This document shows positions 36,539-44,994 of a DNA stretch of 64,000 nt, piece by piece. The position numbers and the translations under genes are program-made. Position 1 is the stretch's first letter. The number at the start of each line of letters is the position of its first letter. The stretch is from the NCBI RefSeq assembly GCF_041537925.1, contig NZ_JBGOSH010000002.1, positions 124,001-188,000 of the forward strand, in the 5' to 3' direction. The notes below the pieces were generated by a model that saw nothing but the letters and a program-made list of their open reading frames with translations, was not told the origin of the DNA and did not search any database. The DNA comes from Ruegeria_C sp041537925. GTDB taxonomy: Bacteria; Pseudomonadota; Alphaproteobacteria; Rhodobacterales; Rhodobacteraceae.

Positions 36539-37207
36539 TCAGACCGCCGGGGGTTTGGCATAGGGCAGGTGGCCGGTCTTGATCCAGACCTTGGCCCCGC
36601 CGGGGCCTGCAACCGCCGCCAGCCTCTGACCCTCGGGCAGGCGCAGCCATGCGCCCTGACGCAGCGCGTCGCCACCTTCGGTGAGGGTGCCGTCGATCAC
36701 CAACAGCTCGATGCCGCCTGCGCCCTCGCTGGTCAGGGCCGCGCCCGCATCGACAACGTGATAGGTCACCTTTTCACGGGCATCGCGGTGCAACTCGGCC
36801 GTGGCAACGCCGTCTCTGGGGTTGCCCAGTTCTGCGTTCATTTCCTTGCGGAACTGGGTGCGGTCACCCATGTCGAACTGCCAAAGCTTGACGAAGATGG
36901 TGCAGCCCTGATCCGAGCCGGGGGTGTGGCTGGTGGTGGGCGGGTTTCGCACATATGTGCCCGCCGGGAAATCGCCGTGTTCGTCCTGAAACACTCCGTC
37001 GAGCACGATGAATTCCTCTCCGCCCGTATGGGTATGGGCCGAGAATTTGCTGCCCGGCGCATAGCGGACGATGGTTGTGGCGCGGGCCACTTCACCGCCG
37101 ATCCGGTCCAGCATGCGCCGGTCGACGCCGGGCATCGGAGAGGCCTGCCACGGCTCTTGTGCAGAGTGCACCACCACCCGTTGCGAGAAATCCGAGTTCA
37201 GTTCCAT
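36539..37207 (-). CDS. ChrR-type cupin protein
   Basis: A 222-residue protein whose N-terminal half is a cupin with SAHTHTGGEEFIVLDGVFQDEHGDF, the His/Glu metal-site pattern seen in the cupin domain of ChrR-like proteins. The second half looks like a weaker cupin repeat. There is no zinc-binding anti-sigma domain, so it is not a full ChrR. It sits between GST and TetR genes, which suggests a response to electrophiles or reactive oxygen. Confidence 0.82.
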   Translation of the reverse strand: MELNSDFSQRVVVHSAQEPWQASPMPGVDRRMLDRIGGEVARATTIVRYAPGSKFSAHTHTGGEEFIVLDGVFQDEHGDFPAGTYVRNPPTTSHTPGSDQGCTIFVKLWQFDMGDRTQFRKEMNAELGNPRDGVATAELHRDAREKVTYHVVDAGAALTSEGAGGIELLVIDGTLTEGGDALRQGAWLRLPEGQRLAAVAGPGGAKVWIKTGHLPYAKPPAV

Positions 37208-37235
37208 GTGCTTGCCTCCTTTTCAGACGGGTCGG

Positions 37236-37856
37236 TCACGCGGCGATGCTGGGGCGCGACGAGACCCGATCACGCCAGTCCCTGAGGTTGCCAAGCTCGG
37301 CGGGAATGTCGAGTTTAGCGAAATCGGCAAAGGCCAGCCCCGCAAAGGCGGTGATATCGGCCATCGAGAACCTGTCCCCCGCAAGATAGTCATTCTCGCT
37401 GAGAACACTATCGAGATAATGCATCGTCGCCACTGCGGTGCCCTTGCGGCGATTGCCCCAGTCGGCATTCTGATCAGTCTCCAGATCGGGTCCGAGGCCG
37501 GGCGTGGCATGGTGAAAATAATCGCCCACCGCGTCCAGCAACCCGGCTTCGGCGCGCCGGTTCATCATGTGGATGACGGCACGGTCCTTTGCCGTCTCGC
37601 CACACAGCGTCGCGCCGTCGAAGGCCGCGTCTATATATTCGGTGATGGCAGTGCAGTGCGACAGGCAGGTGCCGTCCGCAAGCTCCAGCATCGGGACGGC
37701 GGTGTCGGGGTTTTTGTGCCGGAACGCCTCGGATCGATGTTCGCCGCCCAGCACATCGACGGGGATGAATTCGACCTTGTCGGTTGCGCCTTTCTCGGCC
37801 AACGCAATGCGGACACGGGCTGGGTTGGGAAAGCCTTCGACATCGTAAATCTTCAT
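37236..37856 (-). CDS. Glutathione S-transferase family protein
   Basis: A 206-residue cytosolic GST. It has an N-terminal thioredoxin-like domain with the cis-Pro/Ser stretch AVPMLELADGTCLSHCTAITEYID and an all-helical C-terminal domain. It is first in a three-gene minus-strand unit (GST, cupin, TetR), 28 nt before the cupin gene. The substrate is not predictable; detoxification of electrophiles is likely. Confidence 0.9.
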   Translation of the reverse strand: MKIYDVEGFPNPARVRIALAEKGATDKVEFIPVDVLGGEHRSEAFRHKNPDTAVPMLELADGTCLSHCTAITEYIDAAFDGATLCGETAKDRAVIHMMNRRAEAGLLDAVGDYFHHATPGLGPDLETDQNADWGNRRKGTAVATMHYLDSVLSENDYLAGDRFSMADITAFAGLAFADFAKLDIPAELGNLRDWRDRVSSRPSIAA

Positions 37857-37882
37857 GGGGTGCTCCTGTTTTTTAGCAACAC

Positions 37883-37894
37883 CCTATTAGTAGG
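37883..37894 (-). promoter_or_regulatory. Candidate TetR operator upstream of the GST operon
   Basis: CCTA-TTAG-TAGG at 37883-37894 is a short dyad placed 27 nt upstream of the GST start, in an AT-rich promoter-like stretch. TetR repressors often bind close to such a site in front of the operon that contains their own gene. Confidence 0.35.
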
Positions 37895-38053
37895 TAGATA
37901 AATTTGAAATGTAAATCCCTTTACCAACACGGTTCTGTGAGGTTTCTGTCTTTGCTCTTTAATTCAGGGCGTTGGGCGCTTTTGTAGGATCAGTCGCCCC
38001 GGACCGGGCGGTGCTATCGGGCGGCGAGGGCTGCCTTGCAAACGGAGAATCGC

Positions 38054-38557
38054 ATGTCCACGACCGCAGTACATTCACCCGCATTGGGCAAGTTCCCCTC
38101 GCTCAGCATCGCCACGCTGGGGGCCATGTTCATTGCAGGGTTTTTTGCCACCATCGCCTTTGACTTCTGGGGTCAGATGATCAGCCCTGCGCTTGGCTTC
38201 GCCAACCTGTCGCCACATGGGCTGGCGCGCAGCCTGCTAAGCACGCTTGGCTTACCCAGCGGCGATTTTGCCGGGTATTTCGTGCATTTCTACCTTGTTG
38301 GCCTGATCGGCTATCCCGTCGGTTGGCTGTTCATCTTTGCGCCGATCTGGACGAGGGTCATGGGGCAGAGGGGCTGGTTGCTTCCCTCAGCAATCTATGG
38401 CTTTGGTCTTTGGATATTTGCCATCGGCGGCATCACCGCGATTGCCGGCCTGCCGTTTTTTTTGGGCTTCACCGGCATCGCTTGGGTCGCGCTGGTGGGC
38501 CATGTCCTCTATGGCATCGTCCTGGTCGCGGTGCTGCGCCTGATCGTCCGGCCTTGA
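38054..38557 (+). CDS. Small integral membrane protein, function unknown
   Basis: Not recognised. It has 167 residues with four or five hydrophobic segments (about 20-42, 80-100, 112-135, 142-164). GGAGA at 38044-38048 fixes the start at ATG 38054 rather than the earlier 38036. It is divergent from the GST/cupin/TetR operon. No charged catalytic motif is visible. Confidence 0.75.
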   Translation: MSTTAVHSPALGKFPSLSIATLGAMFIAGFFATIAFDFWGQMISPALGFANLSPHGLARSLLSTLGLPSGDFAGYFVHFYLVGLIGYPVGWLFIFAPIWTRVMGQRGWLLPSAIYGFGLWIFAIGGITAIAGLPFFLGFTGIAWVALVGHVLYGIVLVAVLRLIVRP

Positions 38558-39456
38558 TTCGGGCGTCATTACTGACACGGCGCGCTGCGTCAGCGCGCCC
38601 TCGGTCAGGCTGTAGAGAAACCCGGCCTCGAGCATGGTCGGGACATCAAAAAGCGCCATCTGAACTTACCGGATCACGCCCGCTTCTTGTGTCGCGAAAA
38701 ATTTCAAATTTAAAAGCAGAAAGAGCACAATACGATCAGAAGACCTGCTGTGGCTGAAGGGCAATGAAGTCATTGGGCATGGAAACCGGCAATAGTTTTT
38801 GCCCACCCCCCCGGATACACTGCTTAAAATATCGCAAGCACATACCATGGATATACAGGGAAACGCGTTGAGTGACAGTTGGCTCGACCAGTGATTTCGC
38901 CGAATTACGGCCTTCAAGGGACTTAACCGGGGTTTTTCCGAATCCTTCGAATTGATGGCCCGCCACCAAAACGACGATGTCGTTCTATCCGTTTGCAAAA
39001 TGCGCGGGGTCGTGCAGGCGGATACAGTTCTTGCGCTTCTGTATGAGCGTATATCGGACCCCGTTGGCTGGCTGTCTCTCAGCGTGAAAGACCTCGTAGA
39101 CTGCGGGCAAAACAACCACCGGCATGTGGGTGCCCTGCACAGGCAATTTGACATGCTGGAGGAAGAACATACCGTCATCAGCAGTTAGAAACCCGGAAAC
39201 ATGATCTGTTAGACCTGACCCAATAGAACCGACCGCTGGGTCTGGATCGACGGTATCGGGTTTAAACAGACAATTCCTCCGCGCCGCTGGTTTCACCGCC
39301 TGAATAATGCGCATTGCGGCAACCGCGACACTTTCAACCCGTCGAGTGGCTTGCGCTGCGCCGCAAAGCTTTCATTATGAGCCTAAATTCAGGCGAAACG
39401 GGCTTCCGCGATTCGTGTCACGGTAGCACCGACTGATCTAGCTCAGGAGGCCGCAA
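38558..39456. other. Gene-poor stretch upstream of the V-ATPase operon
   Basis: No gene can be assigned. A perfect hairpin GGCGCGCTG (38579-38587)/CAGCGCGCC (38591-38599) follows the membrane-protein gene and may end its transcript. Between about 38736 and 39314 the minus strand is open in a single frame, interrupted once by TAG at about 38985. The plus strand is also open over 38955-39188. Neither translation is recognised. This looks like a decayed gene or foreign remnant. Confidence 0.55.
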
Positions 39457-40818
39457 GTGGTTCGCGATCTGATCAAATATTCCCGTGTTCTGGAGATCGT
39501 TGGCGATACGCTCAAGGTGCATGTGCCTGAAAACACTGCAGCAGGCGCGGTCGTGCGATTCAACGATCTAGCCGTGGTTGAGGGAGTCGATGGTGTGCGA
39601 TCCCTGGCGCAGGTGATCAATATCGACCGCGAAGAAGTGACGCTGCAGGTGTTTTCCGGCACCAAGGGCATCTCGACCGGGGCCAGCGCGACCTTTCTGG
39701 GCCACCCGATGCAGACGCCTTATTCGGCCAACATCCTGGGCCGCGTCTTTGACGGGGCAGGGGACCCGATCGATGGCGGCCCGGATCTGTCGAGCGAGCC
39801 GCGCTACAATATCGGTGGCCCGTCGGTGAACCCGGCCGAACGGATCGTGCCGAAACACATGATCCGCACCGATGTGCCGATGATCGACGTGTTCAACTGC
39901 CTGGTGGAAAGCCAGAAAATCCCGATCTTCTCGGTCTCGGGCGAGCCCTATAATCCGTTTCTGGCCCGGATCGGCATTCAGGCCGATGCCGATATCGTGG
40001 TGTTCGGCGGTATGGGGCTGATCTTTGACGACTACTATACTTTCAGGCAAAGCTTCGAGGATGCTGGCGTGTTCTCGCGCACGGTAATGTTCGTCAATCA
40101 GGCCTCGGACCCGCTGGTCGAACGCCTGCTGGTGCCCGACATGGCACTGGCGGTGGCCGAGAAATTTGCGGTCGAGGAAGGCAAGCGTGTGTTGGTTCTG
40201 CTGACCGACATGACGGCCTATGCAGACGCGATGAAAGAGGTTGGCATCAGCCAGGAGCGTGTGCCTTCGAACCGCGGCTATATGGGTGACCTCTATAGCG
40301 AGCTGGCGCGACGATACGAGAAAGCTTGCGACTACGCCAAGGGTGGCTCGGTCACCATTCTGGCGGTCACGACGATGCCTGGCAATGACGTGACCCACCC
40401 GGTGCCGGACAATACCGGCTACATAACCGAAGGGCAGTTCTATCTGCATTCCGGCGTGATCGACCCGTTTGGCAGCCTCTCGCGGCTCAAACAGAACGTG
40501 ATCGGAAAGGTCACCCGCGAGGATCACAGCCAGATCATGAACACCATGATCCGCTTCTATTCCGAGGCGCGCGATGCGGCGCAGAAGCAGGCCATGGCGT
40601 TTGAACTGTCCGACTATGACCAGCAGGTGCTGAAATTCGGCGATCTCTTCCGCACCCGTTTCATGGACATCAATGTCTCGATCCCGCTGGAAGAAGCGCT
40701 GGACCTCTGCTGGCAGACACTGGCAGAGTGTTTTCGCCCCGGGCAGCTTTTGATGAAGCAGAACCTGATCGACACCTATTTCCCCAAGGATGCAGATGGC
40801 GCGGTTGCAGCTGAATAA
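39457..40818 (+). CDS. ntpB: V/A-type ATPase subunit B
   Basis: Non-catalytic nucleotide-binding subunit of the V1 head. It has 453 residues with beta-barrel, nucleotide-fold and helical C-terminal domains. Family segments are PMIDVFNCLVESQKIPIFS, LTDMTAYADAMKEV and the PGNDVTHPVPDNTGYITEGQ stretch. There is no P-loop, as expected for B. The start is GTG 39457 with AGGAGG at 39445-39450. It is the first gene of the operon, an unusual position because A normally precedes B. Confidence 0.95.
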   Translation: MVRDLIKYSRVLEIVGDTLKVHVPENTAAGAVVRFNDLAVVEGVDGVRSLAQVINIDREEVTLQVFSGTKGISTGASATFLGHPMQTPYSANILGRVFDGAGDPIDGGPDLSSEPRYNIGGPSVNPAERIVPKHMIRTDVPMIDVFNCLVESQKIPIFSVSGEPYNPFLARIGIQADADIVVFGGMGLIFDDYYTFRQSFEDAGVFSRTVMFVNQASDPLVERLLVPDMALAVAEKFAVEEGKRVLVLLTDMTAYADAMKEVGISQERVPSNRGYMGDLYSELARRYEKACDYAKGGSVTILAVTTMPGNDVTHPVPDNTGYITEGQFYLHSGVIDPFGSLSRLKQNVIGKVTREDHSQIMNTMIRFYSEARDAAQKQAMAFELSDYDQQVLKFGDLFRTRFMDINVSIPLEEALDLCWQTLAECFRPGQLLMKQNLIDTYFPKDADGAVAAE

Positions 40819-41392
40819 ATCTTCGCTCGCGCATCAGAATGCGCAGCTGAAAACCTACGAAAAGTTCCTGCCCTCGCTGGACCTGAAGCGGCAGCAATTG
40901 ATGGGTGAACGTGCAAAGGCGGTGGCGCAGGTAGCCGAGATGGCGCGCAGGGTCGAGGAACTGGTCCAGCAGGTGGGCCGCGATGTGCCGATGCTGGGCA
41001 ACAGCGATATCGACCTGAAAGGTCTTGTTCGGCTGACGCAATATGAGCTGGGCGAAGAAAACGTGGTGGGAACCAAACTGCCGGTTCTTGACCGGATCGA
41101 GGTCGAGATCCGTCCCTATTCGCCGATGGTGCTGCCGCATTGGGTCGATAACGTGACTACGCTGCTGCATGACATGCTTGTGGCGCGGTTGCGGGTGCAA
41201 GTCGCCCGTCAGCGGGTTGAGGTGCTGTCGCGTGCGGTTGATGTCATCACTCAGCGCGTGAACCTTTTTGACAAGGTGCTGATTCCCAATGCCCGCGCCA
41301 ATATCAAGAAGATTCGCATCTATCTGAATGACGAGGAAATGGCCTCGGTCGTGCGTTCCAAGATCGCCAAGCGCAAGAGAGCCAAAGCATGA
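40796..41392 (+). CDS. ntpD: V/A-type ATPase subunit D
   Basis: Central-stalk rotor subunit, a long helical hairpin of 198 residues (MARLQLNKSSLAH start; C-terminal NARANIKKIRIYLNDEE). The start at ATG 40796 follows AAGGA at 40786-40790. It overlaps the end of the B gene by 23 nt and the I gene by 4 nt. Confidence 0.93.
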   Translation: MARLQLNKSSLAHQNAQLKTYEKFLPSLDLKRQQLMGERAKAVAQVAEMARRVEELVQQVGRDVPMLGNSDIDLKGLVRLTQYELGEENVVGTKLPVLDRIEVEIRPYSPMVLPHWVDNVTTLLHDMLVARLRVQVARQRVEVLSRAVDVITQRVNLFDKVLIPNARANIKKIRIYLNDEEMASVVRSKIAKRKRAKA

Positions 41393-43182
41393 GTATCGCG
41401 CGGCTCAAAAAGCTCTCGGTCATCGGGTGTGCGGCGGATAAGGACGCGACCCTGGCACGGCTGCAAGAGTTGGGCGCGATGCATATCCTGGCGCTCTCGC
41501 CGCCCGAAACGCATGTCGAGAAGAAGGTCAGCCGCGAGGCCGAGGATGCCTATAAGGCGTTACGTTTCCTGGCGGTCGTGCCGGGCCAGCGGCGGCAGGT
41601 GCGTATTGCCCCCGATTTCGATGTTGAATACTTCGTGGCGGAGGCGCTGATCCTCAAGGACAAGCTGCGTACAGCGCAGGACCGGCGTGATTTTCTGGTC
41701 GACCGGATCGCCACAATACAGCCCTGGGGCGATTTCACCTTCCCTCCGACCGAGGCACTGGCCGAGCTGCGTCTGTGGTTCTACGAACTGCCGCTGAAAA
41801 ACCGCGACAGCCTGCAAGCGGTTGATCTGCCCTGGCAGATTGTAGGCCGCGATCATCGGGTGCTCTATGTGGCTGTGGTCAGCGCGGATGAGCCGCGTTC
41901 GGACCTGCTACCGGTGCCGCGCACCCATCTGGGGGCTAAGCCCATCACGGTTTTGCAGGACGAGTTGGAAGATGCGGAGATTGAGATCGAAACCCTGCTG
42001 GGCGAGCGCATGGCGCTGACCCGCTTCCTGACCCTGCTGCGGTCGAGTCTGTCCAAAGCCGAAACCGCCGCCGAGCTTGCTTTCGCTGAGACCCAGACCT
42101 TTGACGATCCGGATCTCTTTGCCATTCAAGGCTGGGTGCCAGAAGACCGGATCGCCGCGCTGCAGGAAATCTGCGCCGACGAGGGGTTAGCGGTGTTGAT
42201 CAGCGCGCCGCAACCGGGCGAGGTGCCACCGACCCTGATCGAGCAACCCGATGCCGAGGCGGCAGGTGTCGATCTGGCGCTGTTCTATCAGGTGCCGAAT
42301 TATTACGCTTGGGACCCCAGTCGCGTGCTGATCGCCTCCTTTTCGGTCTTCTTTGCGATGATCATTGCGGATGCTGGGTACGGGTTCCTGATCCTGCTGG
42401 GCGTATTGGCTTTCTGGCGCCGTTTGGGTGCTACGGCACACACCCGCGCCTGGCGCACTATGCTGCTGATCCTTGCAGGCGCCACCGTTGCCTACGGCGT
42501 GATCGTCGGCAGCTATTTCGGGGTCGGTCCGCCCGAGGGCGGGATCCTCGCCCGGCTCAAGCTGATGGATATCAACGATTTCACCACGATGATGCGGCTG
42601 TCGATCATCGTCGGCGTAGCCCATGTGGGTTTCGCCAATCTGATGGCCTTCCTGCATAAATCCAACCGCAGCCGCTATGCCAATCTGGGTTGGATCTGCG
42701 TTGTGCTGGGTGGGCTTGCCGTTTGGCTCAGCGGTCAAACCGGGCCGGTCTATCAGGGCGGTCTGGGGTCAATGACGCTTGGGCTGTTCGTCATTCTGCT
42801 CTTCTCGAGCGACCGCCCGGTGAAATCCGGCATCGACTGGCTCTGGCGGCTGATTGGCGGGGTGCAGAGTCTTGCGGGGCTTATGGGTCTGTTTGGGGAT
42901 GTGCTGTCATACATGCGGCTCTTTGCTCTGGGGCTTGCCTCGGCCTCGCTGGCGGTCACCTTCAACGGGCTGGCGGCCAAAGGGTTCGAGTCCGCCTCGG
43001 GTCTGGGCCTGCTGGGTGGATTGCTGATCCTGCTCATCGGGCATGGTCTGAATTTCACTCTCGCGATCATGAGCGGCGTGGTCCACGGGCTGCGGCTCAA
43101 CTTCATCGAGTTTTACAAATGGGGTCTGCCCGAGGAAGGCACAGTCTTCCGCGCGTTTTCCCGCAAGGAGGTACAGGAATGA
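41389..43182 (+). CDS. ntpI: V/A-type ATPase membrane subunit I (a-subunit)
   Basis: Stator subunit that forms the ion half-channels. It has 597 residues: a soluble coiled-coil N-terminal half (to about 310) and about seven membrane helices in the C-terminal half. The segment DVLSYMRLFALGLASASLA contains the conserved Arg needed for ion passage. The stop codon overlaps the K start by 4 nt. The soluble half is short compared with archaeal forms, as in other bacterial V-type pumps. Confidence 0.93.
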   Translation: MSIARLKKLSVIGCAADKDATLARLQELGAMHILALSPPETHVEKKVSREAEDAYKALRFLAVVPGQRRQVRIAPDFDVEYFVAEALILKDKLRTAQDRRDFLVDRIATIQPWGDFTFPPTEALAELRLWFYELPLKNRDSLQAVDLPWQIVGRDHRVLYVAVVSADEPRSDLLPVPRTHLGAKPITVLQDELEDAEIEIETLLGERMALTRFLTLLRSSLSKAETAAELAFAETQTFDDPDLFAIQGWVPEDRIAALQEICADEGLAVLISAPQPGEVPPTLIEQPDAEAAGVDLALFYQVPNYYAWDPSRVLIASFSVFFAMIIADAGYGFLILLGVLAFWRRLGATAHTRAWRTMLLILAGATVAYGVIVGSYFGVGPPEGGILARLKLMDINDFTTMMRLSIIVGVAHVGFANLMAFLHKSNRSRYANLGWICVVLGGLAVWLSGQTGPVYQGGLGSMTLGLFVILLFSSDRPVKSGIDWLWRLIGGVQSLAGLMGLFGDVLSYMRLFALGLASASLAVTFNGLAAKGFESASGLGLLGGLLILLIGHGLNFTLAIMSGVVHGLRLNFIEFYKWGLPEEGTVFRAFSRKEVQE

Positions 43183-43622
43183 CCGATTTTGTCATCGCAA
43201 TGGGCTGGGTGGGCATCTTTGCCCCGATGGCGCTTGGGACAATCGCCAGCGCGATCGGCTGTTCGATCGCAGGCCAGGCCAGCATTGGCGCGATGCTGGA
43301 AACCGAAAGCGGCTATGGAAGGTTCGTGGGAATCTCGGCCTTTCCGTCGACATTTGCGATCTACGGGATTGTGATCATGTTCACCCTGAACCGCGCCGTC
43401 ACTGCCGAAAACGCCGGGGGTCTGTTTGGGGTCGGTGTGCTGTCGGGGCTGGCGCTGATGTATTGCGGCATGTGGCAGGGCCGTGCCTGTGCGGCGGCGA
43501 TCAATGCCTCGAAAGAAAAGCCCGAGATCTTCGGCCTGTCGCTGGCGCCTGCGGCGATCATCGAGGGCTTCGGCGTCTTCGCCTTTGTCTTTGCTCTGGT
43601 GATCAGTGCGGGGATCGCGTGA
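43179..43622 (+). CDS. ntpK: V/A-type ATPase rotor-ring subunit K (proteolipid)
   Basis: A 147-residue proteolipid with two helical hairpins (four membrane spans), so one ion-binding carboxylate per two hairpins. The carboxylate is in LAPAAIIEGFG of the last helix. The equivalent place in the first hairpin (FPSTFAIYG) has no acid. AAGGAGG at 43165-43171 gives a strong ribosome site and supports ATG 43179. The stop TGA shares its A with the start of the E gene. Confidence 0.93.
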   Translation: MTDFVIAMGWVGIFAPMALGTIASAIGCSIAGQASIGAMLETESGYGRFVGISAFPSTFAIYGIVIMFTLNRAVTAENAGGLFGVGVLSGLALMYCGMWQGRACAAAINASKEKPEIFGLSLAPAAIIEGFGVFAFVFALVISAGIA

Positions 43623-44299
43623 TGGCTGCGGAACAGGACACCGCGCAGGGCATCGACGCGCTGATTGACCGGCTTCGTAGCGAGGGCGTGCAGGCCGGAT
43701 CCGACGAGGGCGCGCGCCTGACGCAGGAGGCGCAGGCCAAGGCCGCGCAGATTGTTGAGACGGCACAGGCCGACGCCGCCAAGCTGCTGAGCGACGCCCG
43801 CGATGCCTCCGACCGCTATACCAAGGCTGGCGAAGAGGCGCTGAATACCGCCATGCGCGATGCGGTGCTGACGATGAAATCCACGCTGATGGCACAGTTC
43901 CAGCAGGATGTGCAGCGGATGGTGTCGGAAACCATGACCGACCCCGAAATGCTGAAACAGATGGTGCTGGAACTGGTGGCGCGCGCCCGAACTGAGACCG
44001 GCATCGGCGCGGATGCGCAGGTGATCCTGCCCGCCGAGGTGGTCGGTCCCGACGCGATCCGCGCCAATGCCGATGACATCCAGTCAGGTCAGCTCACCAA
44101 ATTCGTCCTTGGCCTGACGCAGGAAATGCTGAAAGACGGCGTGAAGCTGTTTGCGTCCAGCGATCTGCATGCGGGGATTTGGGCGCAGGCGGGCGAGGAC
44201 GGCATCAAGCTTGATTTGTCGGACGAGGCAATTGCCGATGTTCTGATGCAGCATCTGCAGCCGCGATTCCGCGCCGTTCTGGAAGGTGTGATCCGCTAA
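43622..44299 (+). CDS. ntpE: V/A-type ATPase peripheral-stalk subunit E
   Basis: A 225-residue stalk protein. The first ~100 residues are an Ala/Gln/Glu-rich long helix (coiled-coil-like), and the remainder is a globular C-terminal domain that contacts the V1 head. Similarity is moderate, as usual for this subunit, but position and architecture are clear. It starts within the K stop codon. No separate G/H partner for the stalk heterodimer is seen in the operon. Confidence 0.85.
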   Translation: MAAEQDTAQGIDALIDRLRSEGVQAGSDEGARLTQEAQAKAAQIVETAQADAAKLLSDARDASDRYTKAGEEALNTAMRDAVLTMKSTLMAQFQQDVQRMVSETMTDPEMLKQMVLELVARARTETGIGADAQVILPAEVVGPDAIRANADDIQSGQLTKFVLGLTQEMLKDGVKLFASSDLHAGIWAQAGEDGIKLDLSDEAIADVLMQHLQPRFRAVLEGVIR

Positions 44300-44301
44300 C
44301 C

Positions 44302-44994
44302 ATGCCCGGTCCCGACGCCTATATCGCGCTGGTCTCCAGCCTGCCCAGTTCCGAGCGGCTTTTTGTGGCCAAGCAGCCGCCGCTCTCGGAACTGCGGCTG
44401 CGCAAGCGATTGACGGCGTTGGACGAAGACGATGCCAATACGCTGCAGCGGATCGAAAACGTTCTGGACTGGGCAAGTTATGATGCGCGGGCAGATATCT
44501 CGGACGTGGTGAAACGGGCGCGCTCCCTGCTGCGCGATCTGCCGCAGCCCAGCCTGCGCGCCATTGTCGCCGACCGGATGGAGTTGCGTACCGCCATCGC
44601 CGCCCTGCGGATGCGGCGCGACGGGATCTCACCGCCCGCCGGCCCATGGGGCTTTGGCAAGTGGACCGGGCATATTGTGTCGAACTGGTCCGATCCCACA
44701 TTTCGGTTGGACGCGCCGATGCCCTGGCTACGGGAAGCGGTTAAGCTGCTTGAGGCGGATGATGCGCTGGGTCTGGAACGGCATCTGCTTGAGGTCGCGT
44801 TCCGCCAGTTGCAGCGCAATGGCGGCATGCACCATTTCGATTTCGAGGCGGTCGTGATCTATGTGCTGAAATGGAACCTCTTCGACCGCTGGGCCGCTTC
44901 GGATGCGCAGGCCGCCGCCCGGCGCTTTGCGCAGCTTTCCGATGACGCGCTGCAGGATTTCCCCGATTTGATGCTGGAAGGAGGGACCGGATGA
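44302..44994 (+). CDS. DUF2764-like protein of the V-ATPase operon (C-subunit equivalent)
   Basis: A soluble 230-residue helical protein lying between E and A, just where bacterial V-ATPase operons of the Bacteroides/spirochaete type carry a DUF2764 protein. It begins 2 nt after E and overlaps the A start by 4 nt. It may take the place of subunit C, linking the rotor stalk to the ring. Family membership is judged from position, size and helix content; sequence similarity alone would not settle it. Confidence 0.65.
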   Translation: MPGPDAYIALVSSLPSSERLFVAKQPPLSELRLRKRLTALDEDDANTLQRIENVLDWASYDARADISDVVKRARSLLRDLPQPSLRAIVADRMELRTAIAALRMRRDGISPPAGPWGFGKWTGHIVSNWSDPTFRLDAPMPWLREAVKLLEADDALGLERHLLEVAFRQLQRNGGMHHFDFEAVVIYVLKWNLFDRWAASDAQAAARRFAQLSDDALQDFPDLMLEGGTG

